64,000 bases of DNA from CAZJHX01 sp964545715 (GTDB taxonomy: Bacteria > Myxococcota_A > UBA9042 > GCA-2863065), in the NCBI GenBank assembly GCA_964545715.1, contig CAZJHX010000027.1, forward strand, positions 16,134 through 80,133, read 5' to 3'. Shown piece by piece: positions 1 through 8,432 of the stretch. The notes under the pieces were generated by a model. That model saw only the letters and a program-made list of their open reading frames with translations, searched no databases and was not told where the DNA came from. The position numbers and the translations under genes are program-made. Positions within the stretch are counted from its first letter, which is position 1; every line of letters starts with the position of its first letter.

Positions 1-2
1 CT

Positions 3-773
3 CATGACCTCATCGGGCTGGTGATGGGCTATCCGTATCGCCTCATGCCTGCGTTTATGAGCCGCGCGATGGAGCGCCGGCGTTACGGTGGCCACGACCA
101 CGTCATCTCGATCTCTGAGTGGACCAAACGCGACCTGCAGGCGCACCTGGGGCTGACGACGGCGCCGATCTCGGTCGTGCACCACGGTGTGGACGCACGG
201 TTTCGTGTGGATGAGGCCGCGCCTGCCCCACAGCGTCCGTACTTTCTATATGTCGGTGGCTTTGACGTGCGCAAGCAGGTGCCGCAGCTGATCGAGGCGT
301 TCGGTCGCGTCAAGGATCGGGTCGCCGAGGACCTGGTCATCACGGGGCGGCCGAAGGGCGGCCACAAGACGGCCATCGAGCAGGCGGCCGTGCGCGCGGG
401 TCTGGGCGACCGGCTGAAGCTGCCCGGGTTTGTGCCGGTGGACCAGCTGCCGGGGCTGTATGGCGGCGCGACGGCACATCTTCTGCCCACGCTGTACGAG
501 GGCTTCGGCATGACCGCGCTGGAGGCGATGGCGTCCGGGTGTCCCGTTCTGACGCTGAACGCCAGCTGTGTTCCGGAGATCTGCGGCGACGCTGCCGAAT
601 ATGCAGAGCCCGGCGACTGGACCGCCTACGACGCTGCCATGGTCAGGGTCTCTACCGACGAGCCGTACCGCGAGGGGCTGCGTACTCGCGGACTCGCCCG
701 AGCGGCGACGTTTACCTGGGCTCGCGCAGCCGAACAGACGCTTCAGGTCTATCGCGCCGCATTGGCGCGGTAG
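3..773 (+). CDS. Glycosyltransferase family 4, 5' end cut by the window edge
   Basis: The frame is open to the left edge, so the start and most of the N-terminal acceptor-binding domain lie outside; 256 residues are visible. They include an HDL motif near the edge, an HHGVD turn that opens the donor-binding half, a YVGG strand, and the E-x7-E motif (EGFGMTALE) that contacts the nucleotide sugar in GT4 enzymes. The family transfers a sugar from an activated donor to a lipid or polysaccharide acceptor at the cytoplasmic face of the inner membrane. Donor and acceptor cannot be read here. The glycosyltransferase operon on the other strand (2063-4146) suggests surface glycan synthesis as the shared theme. 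Confidence 0.9.
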   Translation, partial: HDLIGLVMGYPYRLMPAFMSRAMERRRYGGHDHVISISEWTKRDLQAHLGLTTAPISVVHHGVDARFRVDEAAPAPQRPYFLYVGGFDVRKQVPQLIEAFGRVKDRVAEDLVITGRPKGGHKTAIEQAAVRAGLGDRLKLPGFVPVDQLPGLYGGATAHLLPTLYEGFGMTALEAMASGCPVLTLNASCVPEICGDAAEYAEPGDWTAYDAAMVRVSTDEPYREGLRTRGLARAATFTWARAAEQTLQVYRAALAR

Positions 774-779
774 TAGACT
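774..779 (+). promoter_or_regulatory. Candidate -10 element for a leaderless lipoprotein gene
   Basis: TAGACT ends 7 bases before the ATG at 786, so transcription would start at or next to the start codon. No Shine-Dalgarno sequence lies in the 12 bases between the upstream stop and the ATG. The same spacing recurs at several other genes in this window. Confidence 0.35.
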
Positions 780-785
780 GCCGCC

Positions 786-1601
786 ATGGAACGACTCATG
801 GCTTTGATTCTGGTGGGAGCGCTGACGTGGTGCGGGTGCGGCGACTCGGATGACACGGATTCTGAGCCCGCCGCCAACGACGCCGTAAACGAGCCCGAGG
901 TGGGCGACACCTCAGACGCTGATGCGCCGCCTGACACGGCCGACGACTCCGCCGGGTGTCTGGAGATCACCCCAACCGACGTGAAGTTCGGTGGGGTGGT
1001 CGTGGGCGATACCGCGGCCGAGACCGTGACGCTGACCGCGTGCGGCGAGAACCCGCTGGAGCTTGCAAGCGCCGAGTTTTCCGCCGGCGCGAGCGCGGCC
1101 CTCTCCCTGGAGGCGCCGGCGTTGCCCGCGACGTTGCAGCCCGGTGAGTCGGTCGAGCTGAAGGTGACGTTTGCGCCTACCGCTATCTCCGGCACCCAGC
1201 CCGGCAGCGGCCAGCCCATCTTCGAGTCCGCTGAGCTGGCCATCACGTCCAACGCCCCCGACTCCCCGGCAACCGTCGCCGTCAGCGGACTGGGCGCCTG
1301 TAAGGACCTGATCACGGCGGCCGCGGTCATCGAAGAGGGCACCGAGGTTGAGGTCGGCACCATCCTGCACCTGTCTGACGCCTCCAGCCCAAGCTGCTCC
1401 GGTGCGCCGGCCAAAGCCTGGAAGTGGACCGTGAGCGCCCCTGCCGGCGCCAACAAGTTCTTCAAGCCCGATGACCAGTCCGCAGAGGTGACATTTGAGG
1501 TGGACGCCCCGGGCCAGTACGACTTTGGGTTGGTTGTGACCGACGAAAACGACTTCAACGCCCCGGTGCCGTGGACGGCGACGGTGACTGCCAGTCAGTG
1601 A
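786..1601 (+). CDS. Probable lipoprotein with a choice-of-anchor D-type Ig-like domain
   Basis: 271 residues. A short hydrophobic signal segment ends in WCGC, a plausible though not classical lipobox, followed by an Asp/Glu/Ala-rich linker of about 35 residues typical of exported deltaproteobacterial lipoproteins. Residues about 58-175 resemble choice-of-anchor D (ASPM/SPD-2/HYDIN-like) beta-sandwich repeats: FGGVVVGDTAAETVTL, then LQPGESVELKVTFAP and a closing AVSGLG. The C-terminal 95 residues look like a PKD-type beta domain (KAWKWTVSAPAG, FGLVVTD). These are structural, probably surface-exposed modules; no enzymatic residues are apparent. Its partner is unknown. Confidence 0.75.
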   Translation: MERLMALILVGALTWCGCGDSDDTDSEPAANDAVNEPEVGDTSDADAPPDTADDSAGCLEITPTDVKFGGVVVGDTAAETVTLTACGENPLELASAEFSAGASAALSLEAPALPATLQPGESVELKVTFAPTAISGTQPGSGQPIFESAELAITSNAPDSPATVAVSGLGACKDLITAAAVIEEGTEVEVGTILHLSDASSPSCSGAPAKAWKWTVSAPAGANKFFKPDDQSAEVTFEVDAPGQYDFGLVVTDENDFNAPVPWTATVTASQ

Positions 1602-1606
1602 AAGTC

Positions 1607-1615
1607 TGATATGCT
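1607..1615 (+). promoter_or_regulatory. Extended -10 element of the selenoperoxiredoxin gene
   Basis: TGaTATGCT ends 7 bases before the ATG at 1622, predicting a leaderless transcript. It is the clearest extended -10 in the window. It overlaps no coding sequence and starts six bases after the preceding stop codon. Confidence 0.4.
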
Positions 1616-1621
1616 CGCGCG

Positions 1622-2062
1622 ATGGCATTTCTGAAGAAGGGCGATGCAGCCCCGGATTTCGATCTTGGCGACGGCCGACGCGCCTCTGAGGTGTGGGCCG
1701 ACAAGCACCTGGTGCTGTACTTCTTCCCCAAAGCCTTCACCCCTGGGTGAAACCTGGAGACGCGCGGGTTCCGCGTGGCATATCCCGACTTCGTGGCCGC
1801 CGGCGCCGAGGTCTTTGGCGTCAGTCCGGACAGCGCCGAGACGCTGAAGAAATACGCGGCCGCCAAGGAGACGCCCTTCGGCTTTGTCTCGGACACGGAT
1901 CGGGCGGTGTCCAAGCTCTTCCAAACCGGCAAGCCGGGTCGCCAGACGCGCGTGACCTACGTGGTCGGCCGCGGCGGCACCATCGCGGCTGCGATGCACC
2001 ACGAGATACTGATCCCCAAGCACATCTCCAGTGCGCTGAACACGGTGAAGTCGCTCGGCTGA
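1622..2062 (+). CDS. Peroxiredoxin (AhpC/TSA, BCP-like) with TGA-encoded selenocysteine at the peroxidatic site
   Basis: Read through one TGA at 1748-1750, this frame gives 146 residues of a complete thioredoxin-fold peroxiredoxin: APDFDL start, then YFFPKAFTPG, then residue 43 (TGA) exactly where the family has its peroxidatic Cys in PGCT. The frame continues without change (NLETRGF, VFGVSPDS, FGFVSDTD, TYVVGRGG) to a normal stop. Such proteins reduce peroxides in the cytoplasm through the active-site thiol or selenol. The TGA is followed by a hairpin with SECIS features. A pseudogene would not be expected to carry its only stop at the catalytic codon. The selenocysteine machinery itself is not in this window. 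Confidence 0.88.
1751..1779 (+). promoter_or_regulatory. Candidate bacterial SECIS element just downstream of the Sec TGA
   Basis: Bases 1761-1767 pair with 1771-1777 (seven pairs, one of them G-U) around a three-base GTT loop. The loop begins 17 bases after the TGA and its first base is G. Bacterial SECIS elements recognised by SelB are hairpins within the coding sequence just after the UGA, with a small apical loop containing G and U. The arrangement fits; folding and SelB binding are untested. Confidence 0.7.
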
Positions 2063-2962
2063 TCAGGGACGCGCCTGGCGCCAGAAGCGGTCGGCGGTGG
2101 CGCGTAGATAGGCGTCGATGCTCTCCAGATCGTCTGTGGCGAACCAGGCCTCATCCGCGTGCTGCACGTTTTCGTTGATCATCAGCTCGCACCCCAGCAG
2201 CTTGGCCTCGATGACCAGGCGCGGGCAGGTGTCGCCGCCGGGAGGCAGGCTGACCAGTCCGTGCGCGCCGGCCAGCAGCTCGAGCGCGGCGTCCGGCGTG
2301 AGCCCGTGCAGCTCGGTGTGGGGGACGCCGCGGTCTTTGCACCACGCGATGGCGGGTTCGCGGCCCTTGATCCACGACGGGGAGCCCGGGACGACCCAGT
2401 GGTCCGACTTGGACGTGTTCTTGAGCGCCTGGATGCGGTCCAGCGCGCTGTGCTCAAACACCGACGACAGCGTCGTGCATCGCTCGGGATCCAGGTCCAG
2501 GCGGTGCACGTGAATGTCGCGCTGCTTGTCCGACATGAAGAACACCCGGCGGGCTGCGTTCAAAAATCCGGCGACACGGCGGCCCCGAGCTGTGCGCTCG
2601 CACTGGCAGTCGCGTCCCTTGCGGTATCGATGCAGCTCCGGGCTGCGGTGTTTGCAGAAGATGTAGTCGAACGCGATCACGACATAGTCGACGGTGCTGT
2701 CGGTGACGGCGCGCATGGCGAAGCGGTTGAGGCGGTTGTGGTTTCCAAAGACCCACAGCCGATCCGCGTAGGCCGCCAACGCGCGCTTGCCCACATCTTT
2801 TGACCTGAGAGCGACGTGTGGTGACGGACCGGCCCGCATGAGGGTCTGCAGGCTCAGCTCGGCGCCGCCGTTGCGGTCGGGCGCGTAGAAGTCGCTGACG
2901 TAGACCACGGCCGGGGTCACGTCTTCGGCGCCCGTGCGGCCCATTGGGACGAGCAGGCTCAT
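2063..2962 (-). CDS. Glycosyltransferase-like protein, last gene of the envelope operon
   Basis: 299 residues. An N-terminal strand VVYVSDFYAPDRNGGAE resembles the first beta strand and NGGAE loop of GT-B glycosyltransferases. The C-terminal half has a strand WVVPGSPSWIKG and a donor-site-like LVSLPPGGDTCPRLVIEAKLLG, where a Glu sits at the position of the second Glu of E-x7-E. Similarity is weaker than for its neighbour. Its ATG overlaps the stop of the upstream gene (ATGA, 2959-2962), so translation is probably coupled. It likely acts on the same cell-surface glycan as the rest of the operon; donor and acceptor are unknown. Confidence 0.75.
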   Translation of the reverse strand: MSLLVPMGRTGAEDVTPAVVYVSDFYAPDRNGGAELSLQTLMRAGPSPHVALRSKDVGKRALAAYADRLWVFGNHNRLNRFAMRAVTDSTVDYVVIAFDYIFCKHRSPELHRYRKGRDCQCERTARGRRVAGFLNAARRVFFMSDKQRDIHVHRLDLDPERCTTLSSVFEHSALDRIQALKNTSKSDHWVVPGSPSWIKGREPAIAWCKDRGVPHTELHGLTPDAALELLAGAHGLVSLPPGGDTCPRLVIEAKLLGCELMINENVQHADEAWFATDDLESIDAYLRATADRFWRQARP

Positions 2963-4146
2963 GGCGCATCCGTGGGGGGATCGTCGCGCCGCCCGGCCGC
3001 GTATTCGATGGCGTGGCGGATGCGCGGCAGGATGTCGGCCCAGCGGTAGTGCTCGCGGACGTAGGCGGCGCCCAGCCGGCCCAGCGAGCGCGCCTTTTCC
3101 GGGGCGTCCAGCAGCTGATTCATGGCGTCCGCAAACTCGTCATAGCCTGTGTAGGTCAGGCCGCCTCCGCTGCGGGACACGTGGCCGGCCAACACATCGC
3201 AGCCCTGATTGACCAGGGCCGGGGCGCCCACGCTCCACGCCTCCAGCAGAACCACCGACAGGCTCTCGTATTTGGAGGGCATGACAAAGACGCGTGCGCG
3301 CCGCAGCCAGCGCCACTTTTCGGCCTCGGGCACAAAGCCCGGGGCCAGGATCCGCGGGTGCTTTGGGATGGCCCGATAGGCCTTGCCGACCAGGATCAGG
3401 CGCGCCTTTGGCCGTGTCGACGCGTATCGCTTGAAGTGTGAGAACAGGTCGCCGACTTTCTTGTTGGAGATGCGACCGATGAAGACGATGTCCTCGTGCT
3501 TGTCCGCTGGCTCAGGCTCCCCCTGCGGTGGATCGTCGATGCCCACGCCGGCCAGAATCGACGGGACCGACGCGTTGTCGGCGACACGCTGTACCAGGGC
3601 CCGCTCCTCTTCAGTGTTGTAGAGGATGACCCGTGGCGCCCGGAACATGGGGCCGAACACAGGGAGATGCAGCTCGGGCTCGTCGTGCGCCGTTGGGATG
3701 AGCACCGCTCGGTCCGCCACCTTGGGCAGGCCCACTACCGTCGGGTGGTACAGGTACGTGAAGAAGACAAATGCGTCGTAATCGCGGCCGTGCTCCTCCA
3801 GGTGCTGCATCAGGCCGGGACAGCGCGGTCCGTGCGCATCGACCCAGTCGCGTTGCTGCGCTGCGGAGGGCGAGCCCAGCCGGTTGCGTGCGACGTGCAG
3901 TCCATACTTGATGCCCAGCGGACCGCGGTCCGAGTCCGTGGCAAACCGCGTCACCGCCAGGCCCTTGTGCTCGTCATCGCCCACCGGGAAGTGGTTCTGG
4001 TGCCACTTGCCGGCGTGCAGCACCGTGGAGGTCAGGATCCGGACGTTGTCCTGCTCTGCAATGCGCCGCGCGACCTGGGCGCAATGCCACTCGGCGCCGC
4101 CCTCCACGCCGGGTCCGAAGCGCTGCACGACAAAAGCCACCTTCAT
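2959..4146 (-). CDS. Glycosyltransferase family 4
   Basis: 395 residues, starting at the ATG at 4146 that overlaps the upstream stop in an ATGA. The N-terminus MKVAFVVQRFGPGVEGGAE has the GT-B opening strand and EGGAE acceptor loop. The C-terminal half has the donor domain: DIVFIGRISNKKVGDL, then ARVFVMPSKYESLSVVLLEAW with the E-x7-E pair, then a NQGCDVLAGHV loop. It should transfer a sugar from a nucleotide donor to a lipid-linked or polysaccharide acceptor in the cytoplasm. An in-frame extension upstream of 4146 is open but lies antiparallel inside the next gene and looks non-coding. Confidence 0.9.
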   Translation of the reverse strand: MKVAFVVQRFGPGVEGGAEWHCAQVARRIAEQDNVRILTSTVLHAGKWHQNHFPVGDDEHKGLAVTRFATDSDRGPLGIKYGLHVARNRLGSPSAAQQRDWVDAHGPRCPGLMQHLEEHGRDYDAFVFFTYLYHPTVVGLPKVADRAVLIPTAHDEPELHLPVFGPMFRAPRVILYNTEEERALVQRVADNASVPSILAGVGIDDPPQGEPEPADKHEDIVFIGRISNKKVGDLFSHFKRYASTRPKARLILVGKAYRAIPKHPRILAPGFVPEAEKWRWLRRARVFVMPSKYESLSVVLLEAWSVGAPALVNQGCDVLAGHVSRSGGGLTYTGYDEFADAMNQLLDAPEKARSLGRLGAAYVREHYRWADILPRIRHAIEYAAGRRDDPPTDAP

Positions 4147-6542
4147 GGGGCGGCGACCCTTCGCCGGTCGGCGATGATCCGCCACACGGCGATGACGATC
4201 GCGCCCAGCCACAACAGCAGCCCCATCACGCTCCAGCCCATGATCTCCTGGATGAGCAGGTCCGAGCTCTTCTCGACCTCGACAAGCTGCACACCCAACG
4301 TCTGAAGCGCCTGCGCCAGGATCTTGAAGCCGCACGCGATGACCACCCACGGCGCCAGCTGCAGCAGCCGCTCCGCCCCGACGGCAAACGCGGCCGTGAG
4401 CAGTACGACGATCAGCGCCAGGAAATACCGAATGCCGACCAGGGTGGCGACCGCGCGCGCCAGCTCGGCCTCCACCTGGATGCTGTCGGCGATCCAGTGC
4501 AGCGCAAAGTCCATGCGCATGTTCTTTACGTAGAAGCCGTCCAGCGTGGACCACCCCAAAACGAACCCGATGCCCACGATCAGCGCCACCTGCCAGGCCG
4601 TCCGATACGGGTCCTCGGCGCTCTCCAGCAGCTGCAGGCCGCCGGTCAGCGACAGCACGAGGACGGCAAAGCCGCCGACTCGATAGCCCTCGTAGTCGAA
4701 GAAGGTCAGCATCAGCGCGCCGTCGATGAGCAGCAGAATCACACCCGCGATCGCCGACGTGCGCTTGCGACGGGCCCAGAGCAGTCCCGCCAGCCCCAAC
4801 AACACCACCGACGCCGTGACCTGCGCAGCCGCCGGCCAGCCCATGAGCCGGTTTTGGATCTGGTAGTGCCACACCCAGCCGCCCGCCTCGATCGACATGA
4901 ACGCCGCGCCGACGCCGAACGCCGCCAGCAGCACCCACTGCATGCGGTCCAGCGGCCAGCAGAGCGCCCCAATTGCCAGCGCTGCCGCCGGAAACAGCAG
5001 GTGGCTGACGTTTTGCGCCACGCCGTAGTAGTAGATGCCCGGCGCCGGCAGCAGCAGCGCCACCGCCAGCATGAACAAGGTGGCCCGCGCGATGCGAGTG
5101 CGCGCGCCCGGCTGTCCGATGCCGCCGCCCAGCGCCAGAGGCACGCCCACAATGCCCGCGAACCAGGCTCCGATCACCCACGACACGCCGGTTTTGACGT
5201 GAAAGAAGCTCACGATGGTCGGGATCAGCAGCCCGCTGACAAACGCGATGACTCCCCACGCTGCCAGCGGAACGGCGCCGCGCCACCCCATGAGCGCCGG
5301 TCGCGACAGCCACGCCTGCACCGGCAGCGTCAGCCACGCCCCCCACGCCGGCAGCAGCCACGCGACCGCCAGCATCCCGGCCTGTGCGGCCAGGTAGCCC
5401 TTCTTGAGCGGGCCGGCGCCGGTCAGCGCACCGGCCAGCGCCGCCGTGATCAGCACCAGGTGCAGCCACCACGGCAAAAAGCCCAGCGCGAGCTCGGCCG
5501 GTCGACGCAAAAGCGCCTCATGTCGTCGATCCAGCTCCGCTCCCAGCGTCTCGCGCGTCGCATCCCCGGTGACGCCCCACTCGCGCGCCTGGTCTTTGAG
5601 CCACTGCGCCTCGTTCGGGTCGGTCGCCAGCGTGTCCCACTCCAGGTCTCCCTCGTATCCGCCGGGCAGCTCGATGCCGTGGATACGCGACAGCAGAAAC
5701 AGCATGCTGGTCTGGTCCAGCGGGACCTCGGCGGCCTTGGCGATGATGGGCCCAACCGCCGCGTACCACGCTTTGCGATCGTGGTGCCCCTCGGGGCCGT
5801 GGCCATGGTCGCCAAAGACGACCAGCGAGTCGCGCGTGGTGTCCAGGCGCTTGAGCACGTCGCCGACAAACGCATCCGCGCGCGTGAAGACCCGGTTGTA
5901 TTCGGGGGAGCCGGGCGGCTGCGCGTGAGAGACCTTGTCCGTGCCGATGATGTGGATGATCAGCACGTCGATCTCGCCGGAGTCCAGCCACTCGAACGTG
6001 CGCTTGAAGGCCCACGGATCGCGGTCGGGCACCGGGATGCCGAAGTCCTCGTAGTTGCCGCCCGCCACGTAGGTGCCGGGGTACAGCTCGGGCAGCGTGT
6101 GGTCGCTGATCAGGGCGATGCGCAGCCCACGACGCCGCACGGCGTCCAGCCAGTTGGGGGCGTTGGTCGCCTGCGCCGAGAAGTTGCTCAACGTGGTCAG
6201 AAACGGGGATTGGCGCCCCTCGAACGTCGTCAGCAGACACGGCAGCGTAAACCCGGCGAAGCAGGACTTCAGCGGCCCGTGCAGCGCCGTTGTATTGAGC
6301 TTGGCCATCTCCGGCATCAGCACCGGATCGGTGGCGTTGGACTCCCGCATGCTGTCCATGATCAGCACGACCGTGCGTGCGTCCGCCTGGCCCGTCTTCA
6401 GTGGCGCCCGTGTGGCCTCCGGCAGGTCCGGCCCGGTCTCAGCCCCCGCGCGGATGAGCACGTGTGCGCCCAGTACGACGAGCAGCAGCCCGGATGCGGC
6501 GACCGCTCGCAGCGCGCTGAGCCGGCTGGTGTCGGCGCTCAT
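4143..6542 (-). CDS. Membrane alkaline-phosphatase-superfamily protein with a polytopic C-terminal half
   Basis: 799 residues. One N-terminal membrane segment is followed by a catalytic domain (about 50-345) of the phosphodiesterase/sulfatase superfamily: VVLIMDSMRESN with the first metal Asp, FAGFTLPCLLTTF around the nucleophile position, and VVFGDHGHGPEGHHD with the metal-binding DHGH. The remaining 430 residues are ten or more hydrophobic segments. A periplasmic catalytic domain followed by many membrane helices is the layout of GPI ethanolamine-phosphate transferases, so transfer of a phospho-substituent to a glycan is one possibility. ATGA overlaps join it to both neighbours (6539-6542 and 4143-4146). 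Confidence 0.8.
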   Translation of the reverse strand: MSADTSRLSALRAVAASGLLLVVLGAHVLIRAGAETGPDLPEATRAPLKTGQADARTVVLIMDSMRESNATDPVLMPEMAKLNTTALHGPLKSCFAGFTLPCLLTTFEGRQSPFLTTLSNFSAQATNAPNWLDAVRRRGLRIALISDHTLPELYPGTYVAGGNYEDFGIPVPDRDPWAFKRTFEWLDSGEIDVLIIHIIGTDKVSHAQPPGSPEYNRVFTRADAFVGDVLKRLDTTRDSLVVFGDHGHGPEGHHDRKAWYAAVGPIIAKAAEVPLDQTSMLFLLSRIHGIELPGGYEGDLEWDTLATDPNEAQWLKDQAREWGVTGDATRETLGAELDRRHEALLRRPAELALGFLPWWLHLVLITAALAGALTGAGPLKKGYLAAQAGMLAVAWLLPAWGAWLTLPVQAWLSRPALMGWRGAVPLAAWGVIAFVSGLLIPTIVSFFHVKTGVSWVIGAWFAGIVGVPLALGGGIGQPGARTRIARATLFMLAVALLLPAPGIYYYGVAQNVSHLLFPAAALAIGALCWPLDRMQWVLLAAFGVGAAFMSIEAGGWVWHYQIQNRLMGWPAAAQVTASVVLLGLAGLLWARRKRTSAIAGVILLLIDGALMLTFFDYEGYRVGGFAVLVLSLTGGLQLLESAEDPYRTAWQVALIVGIGFVLGWSTLDGFYVKNMRMDFALHWIADSIQVEAELARAVATLVGIRYFLALIVVLLTAAFAVGAERLLQLAPWVVIACGFKILAQALQTLGVQLVEVEKSSDLLIQEIMGWSVMGLLLWLGAIVIAVWRIIADRRRVAAP

Positions 6543-8401
6543 GGGGTCGCCATCTCTCGGGCCTCTTTGCCCAACACCAGGTCCAGGCGCTCTAGAATAC
6601 GCAGCAGGGTGGGCCGGCCGATCACGTCCTTCAAGAGCTGGAGGCGCTCTGCTTCGCTGACGTCGTCGCGCAGATCCTGGGGCTCGCCCGGATCCGCTTC
6701 AACGTCGAAGAGGTAGGTGCCGGTCTCGTCGACGAGCCACTTGCGGTGGCCGCGATAGATGGCGAAGACCTCGCGATCCCACCACCGGATCTCGCCGGTG
6801 CTGGAGACGACCAGCTGCCGATCGGCGGGGATGGGCGTCAACAGGCTGTGGCCCGCCAGCGGCAGGCTGTCCAGCGGCGCGGGCAGCGGCCAAATGCCCC
6901 AGAGATCGAGCATGGTCGGCAGGATGTCGATGTTGCCCACGCGCGCGCCGCGGTTGGCCTGTAACCGGGCGAAGAGGTCCGGCTGGGTCTCTGCCAGCGC
7001 GCTGGGCACGTGGATCCACAGCGGCACCCGAGCCACGGCCTCGTTGAGGTTCTCCACCCGCGGCGGCTGGCTGGTCCCGGTGTTCTCGCCGTGATCGGCC
7101 GTGCTGATCATCACGGTTTGCTCCAGCCGCCCGCGCGCCTTCACAGCGTTCACGATGGTGGCTGCGATCTCGTCGACATAACGCGCTGCACCCGCGTATC
7201 GGACGGGCGCGGTGGGCTCGGGCGACTCCTCGTACACGCCGGGATACCACCACGGTCCGTGCGTGGAGTTGAACTGCACGATCAGCAGGACGGGCTTGTC
7301 GGTGGGCGCCGCGGCCAGCCATGCAGCGGCGGCATCGGCCATGACCGAGTCGGCGACCCCGTTGTCGTTGACGCGCTTGTGGTCCCCGTAATCGGGCGCC
7401 GTCATCACCTTGTCCGGCGGGTCGTGCTCCAGCAGGAACTCCTCGAAGTTGGAGATGCTGTACTCCTGCGACGTGAAGAGGGCGGTCGTGTAGCCCAGCT
7501 TGCGCGCGTAGTCCCACAACAGCGGCGCTTTGGCGTACTGGGCGCGCGTCCCGTCGGGCGGCAGGCCGCTGAGCATGGACGGGACGCTGACGTCGGTGGC
7601 GCTGGCCGACGAGACGGCGTGCTCAAACCACACGGTGTGCCCCGCGTGCTCGCCCAGCAGCCGCGCGATGTGAGGCGAGCAAGACGCTTGCTCACAGCCC
7701 CACGGGTGCCACTGGAAGGCGGCCAGGCTCTCGTGCACAAACAGCACGACATCGGGTCGGCGCGTGGCGTTGAGCTCTGGGATCGTCAGCCGCTCGGGCT
7801 TTGGCAGTCCGGTGCGCGTCGTGATCAGCTGCCAGGCGCCGCCCAGCGCGGTGGCGACGCCGCGGATGTCGGCGACGGCAGGCAGGCGCGGTACGGCGAT
7901 GGCGGTGACGAGGAAGCCGACTGCGGCCAGCTCAACCAGGCGGCGTCGCCGATCCGGTTGGGTGTGCGCGGCGCGGGTGGCCAGCTCGATGGCGGCGACC
8001 ATCGCGATGGGGATGACGATGAAGCCGGCGCCCTCGGCCCAGCCGGATGCTTCACGCGCCAGCGCTGCGGCGTACAGCGGATACCGCAGGAAGAACGCAA
8101 ACACCGATGGTGAGGCGTCGATCTCGTAGCGTGCGTAATAGCCGATGGCCGAGACGGTGAGGATGGACACGACCAGCGCGCATAAAACCAGAACGGCGCG
8201 TCCCACTCGCGGCCGCCGGCTGCGCAGTCCGCTCAACCCGCGGATGGCCGCCAGCCACAAGACGACGCTGGCCGCGATGGACAGCAGGTAGGCCAGCGCA
8301 GTGCCGGGCGCGCTCAGATAGTGGGATCCGCGCACGAACAGGTCGGGTCCCAGCACCAGCGCCACTGGGATCACGGCTGCCTTGTGGGGCGCGCTCAGCA
8401 T
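6539..8401 (-). CDS. Membrane-anchored sulfatase-like hydrolase/transferase
   Basis: 620 residues from the ATG at 8401; an upstream in-frame codon at 8464 would overlap lgt and is less likely. About 190 N-terminal residues hold four to five membrane segments. The periplasmic domain follows: VVLFVHESLAAF with the first metal ligand, SSASATDVSVPSMLSG around the nucleophile, and MISTADHGENTG with the metal-binding DHGE. This is the arrangement of LtaS/OpgB/EptA-type enzymes that move phospho-substituents onto envelope glycans or lipids, or hydrolyse sulfate esters. The nucleophile (Ser or Thr) and substrate cannot be assigned with confidence. It leads the four-gene ATGA-linked run and lies 31 bases after lgt. 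Confidence 0.82.
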   Translation of the reverse strand: MLSAPHKAAVIPVALVLGPDLFVRGSHYLSAPGTALAYLLSIAASVVLWLAAIRGLSGLRSRRPRVGRAVLVLCALVVSILTVSAIGYYARYEIDASPSVFAFFLRYPLYAAALAREASGWAEGAGFIVIPIAMVAAIELATRAAHTQPDRRRRLVELAAVGFLVTAIAVPRLPAVADIRGVATALGGAWQLITTRTGLPKPERLTIPELNATRRPDVVLFVHESLAAFQWHPWGCEQASCSPHIARLLGEHAGHTVWFEHAVSSASATDVSVPSMLSGLPPDGTRAQYAKAPLLWDYARKLGYTTALFTSQEYSISNFEEFLLEHDPPDKVMTAPDYGDHKRVNDNGVADSVMADAAAAWLAAAPTDKPVLLIVQFNSTHGPWWYPGVYEESPEPTAPVRYAGAARYVDEIAATIVNAVKARGRLEQTVMISTADHGENTGTSQPPRVENLNEAVARVPLWIHVPSALAETQPDLFARLQANRGARVGNIDILPTMLDLWGIWPLPAPLDSLPLAGHSLLTPIPADRQLVVSSTGEIRWWDREVFAIYRGHRKWLVDETGTYLFDVEADPGEPQDLRDDVSEAERLQLLKDVIGRPTLLRILERLDLVLGKEAREMATP

Positions 8402-8432
8402 GCGTGTCACATGCCCCACTGCCGCGCTGCGG

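Noticed and set aside
1775..2062. A short peroxiredoxin fragment starting after the TGA (pseudogene view)
   Set aside because: The upstream frame is intact, starts with a family-type N-terminus and promoter, and the single TGA sits at the catalytic Cys with a SECIS-like hairpin.
4147..5472. N-terminal extension of the glycosyltransferase at 2959-4146
   Set aside because: The extra 440 residues are Ala/Gly/Arg-rich, antiparallel inside the neighbour's frame, and the GT-B start motif begins at the ATG at 4146.
4497..6716. A 739-residue plus-strand open frame
   Set aside because: It is antisense to the alkaline-phosphatase-like membrane protein, with Gln/Arg/His composition and no domain.
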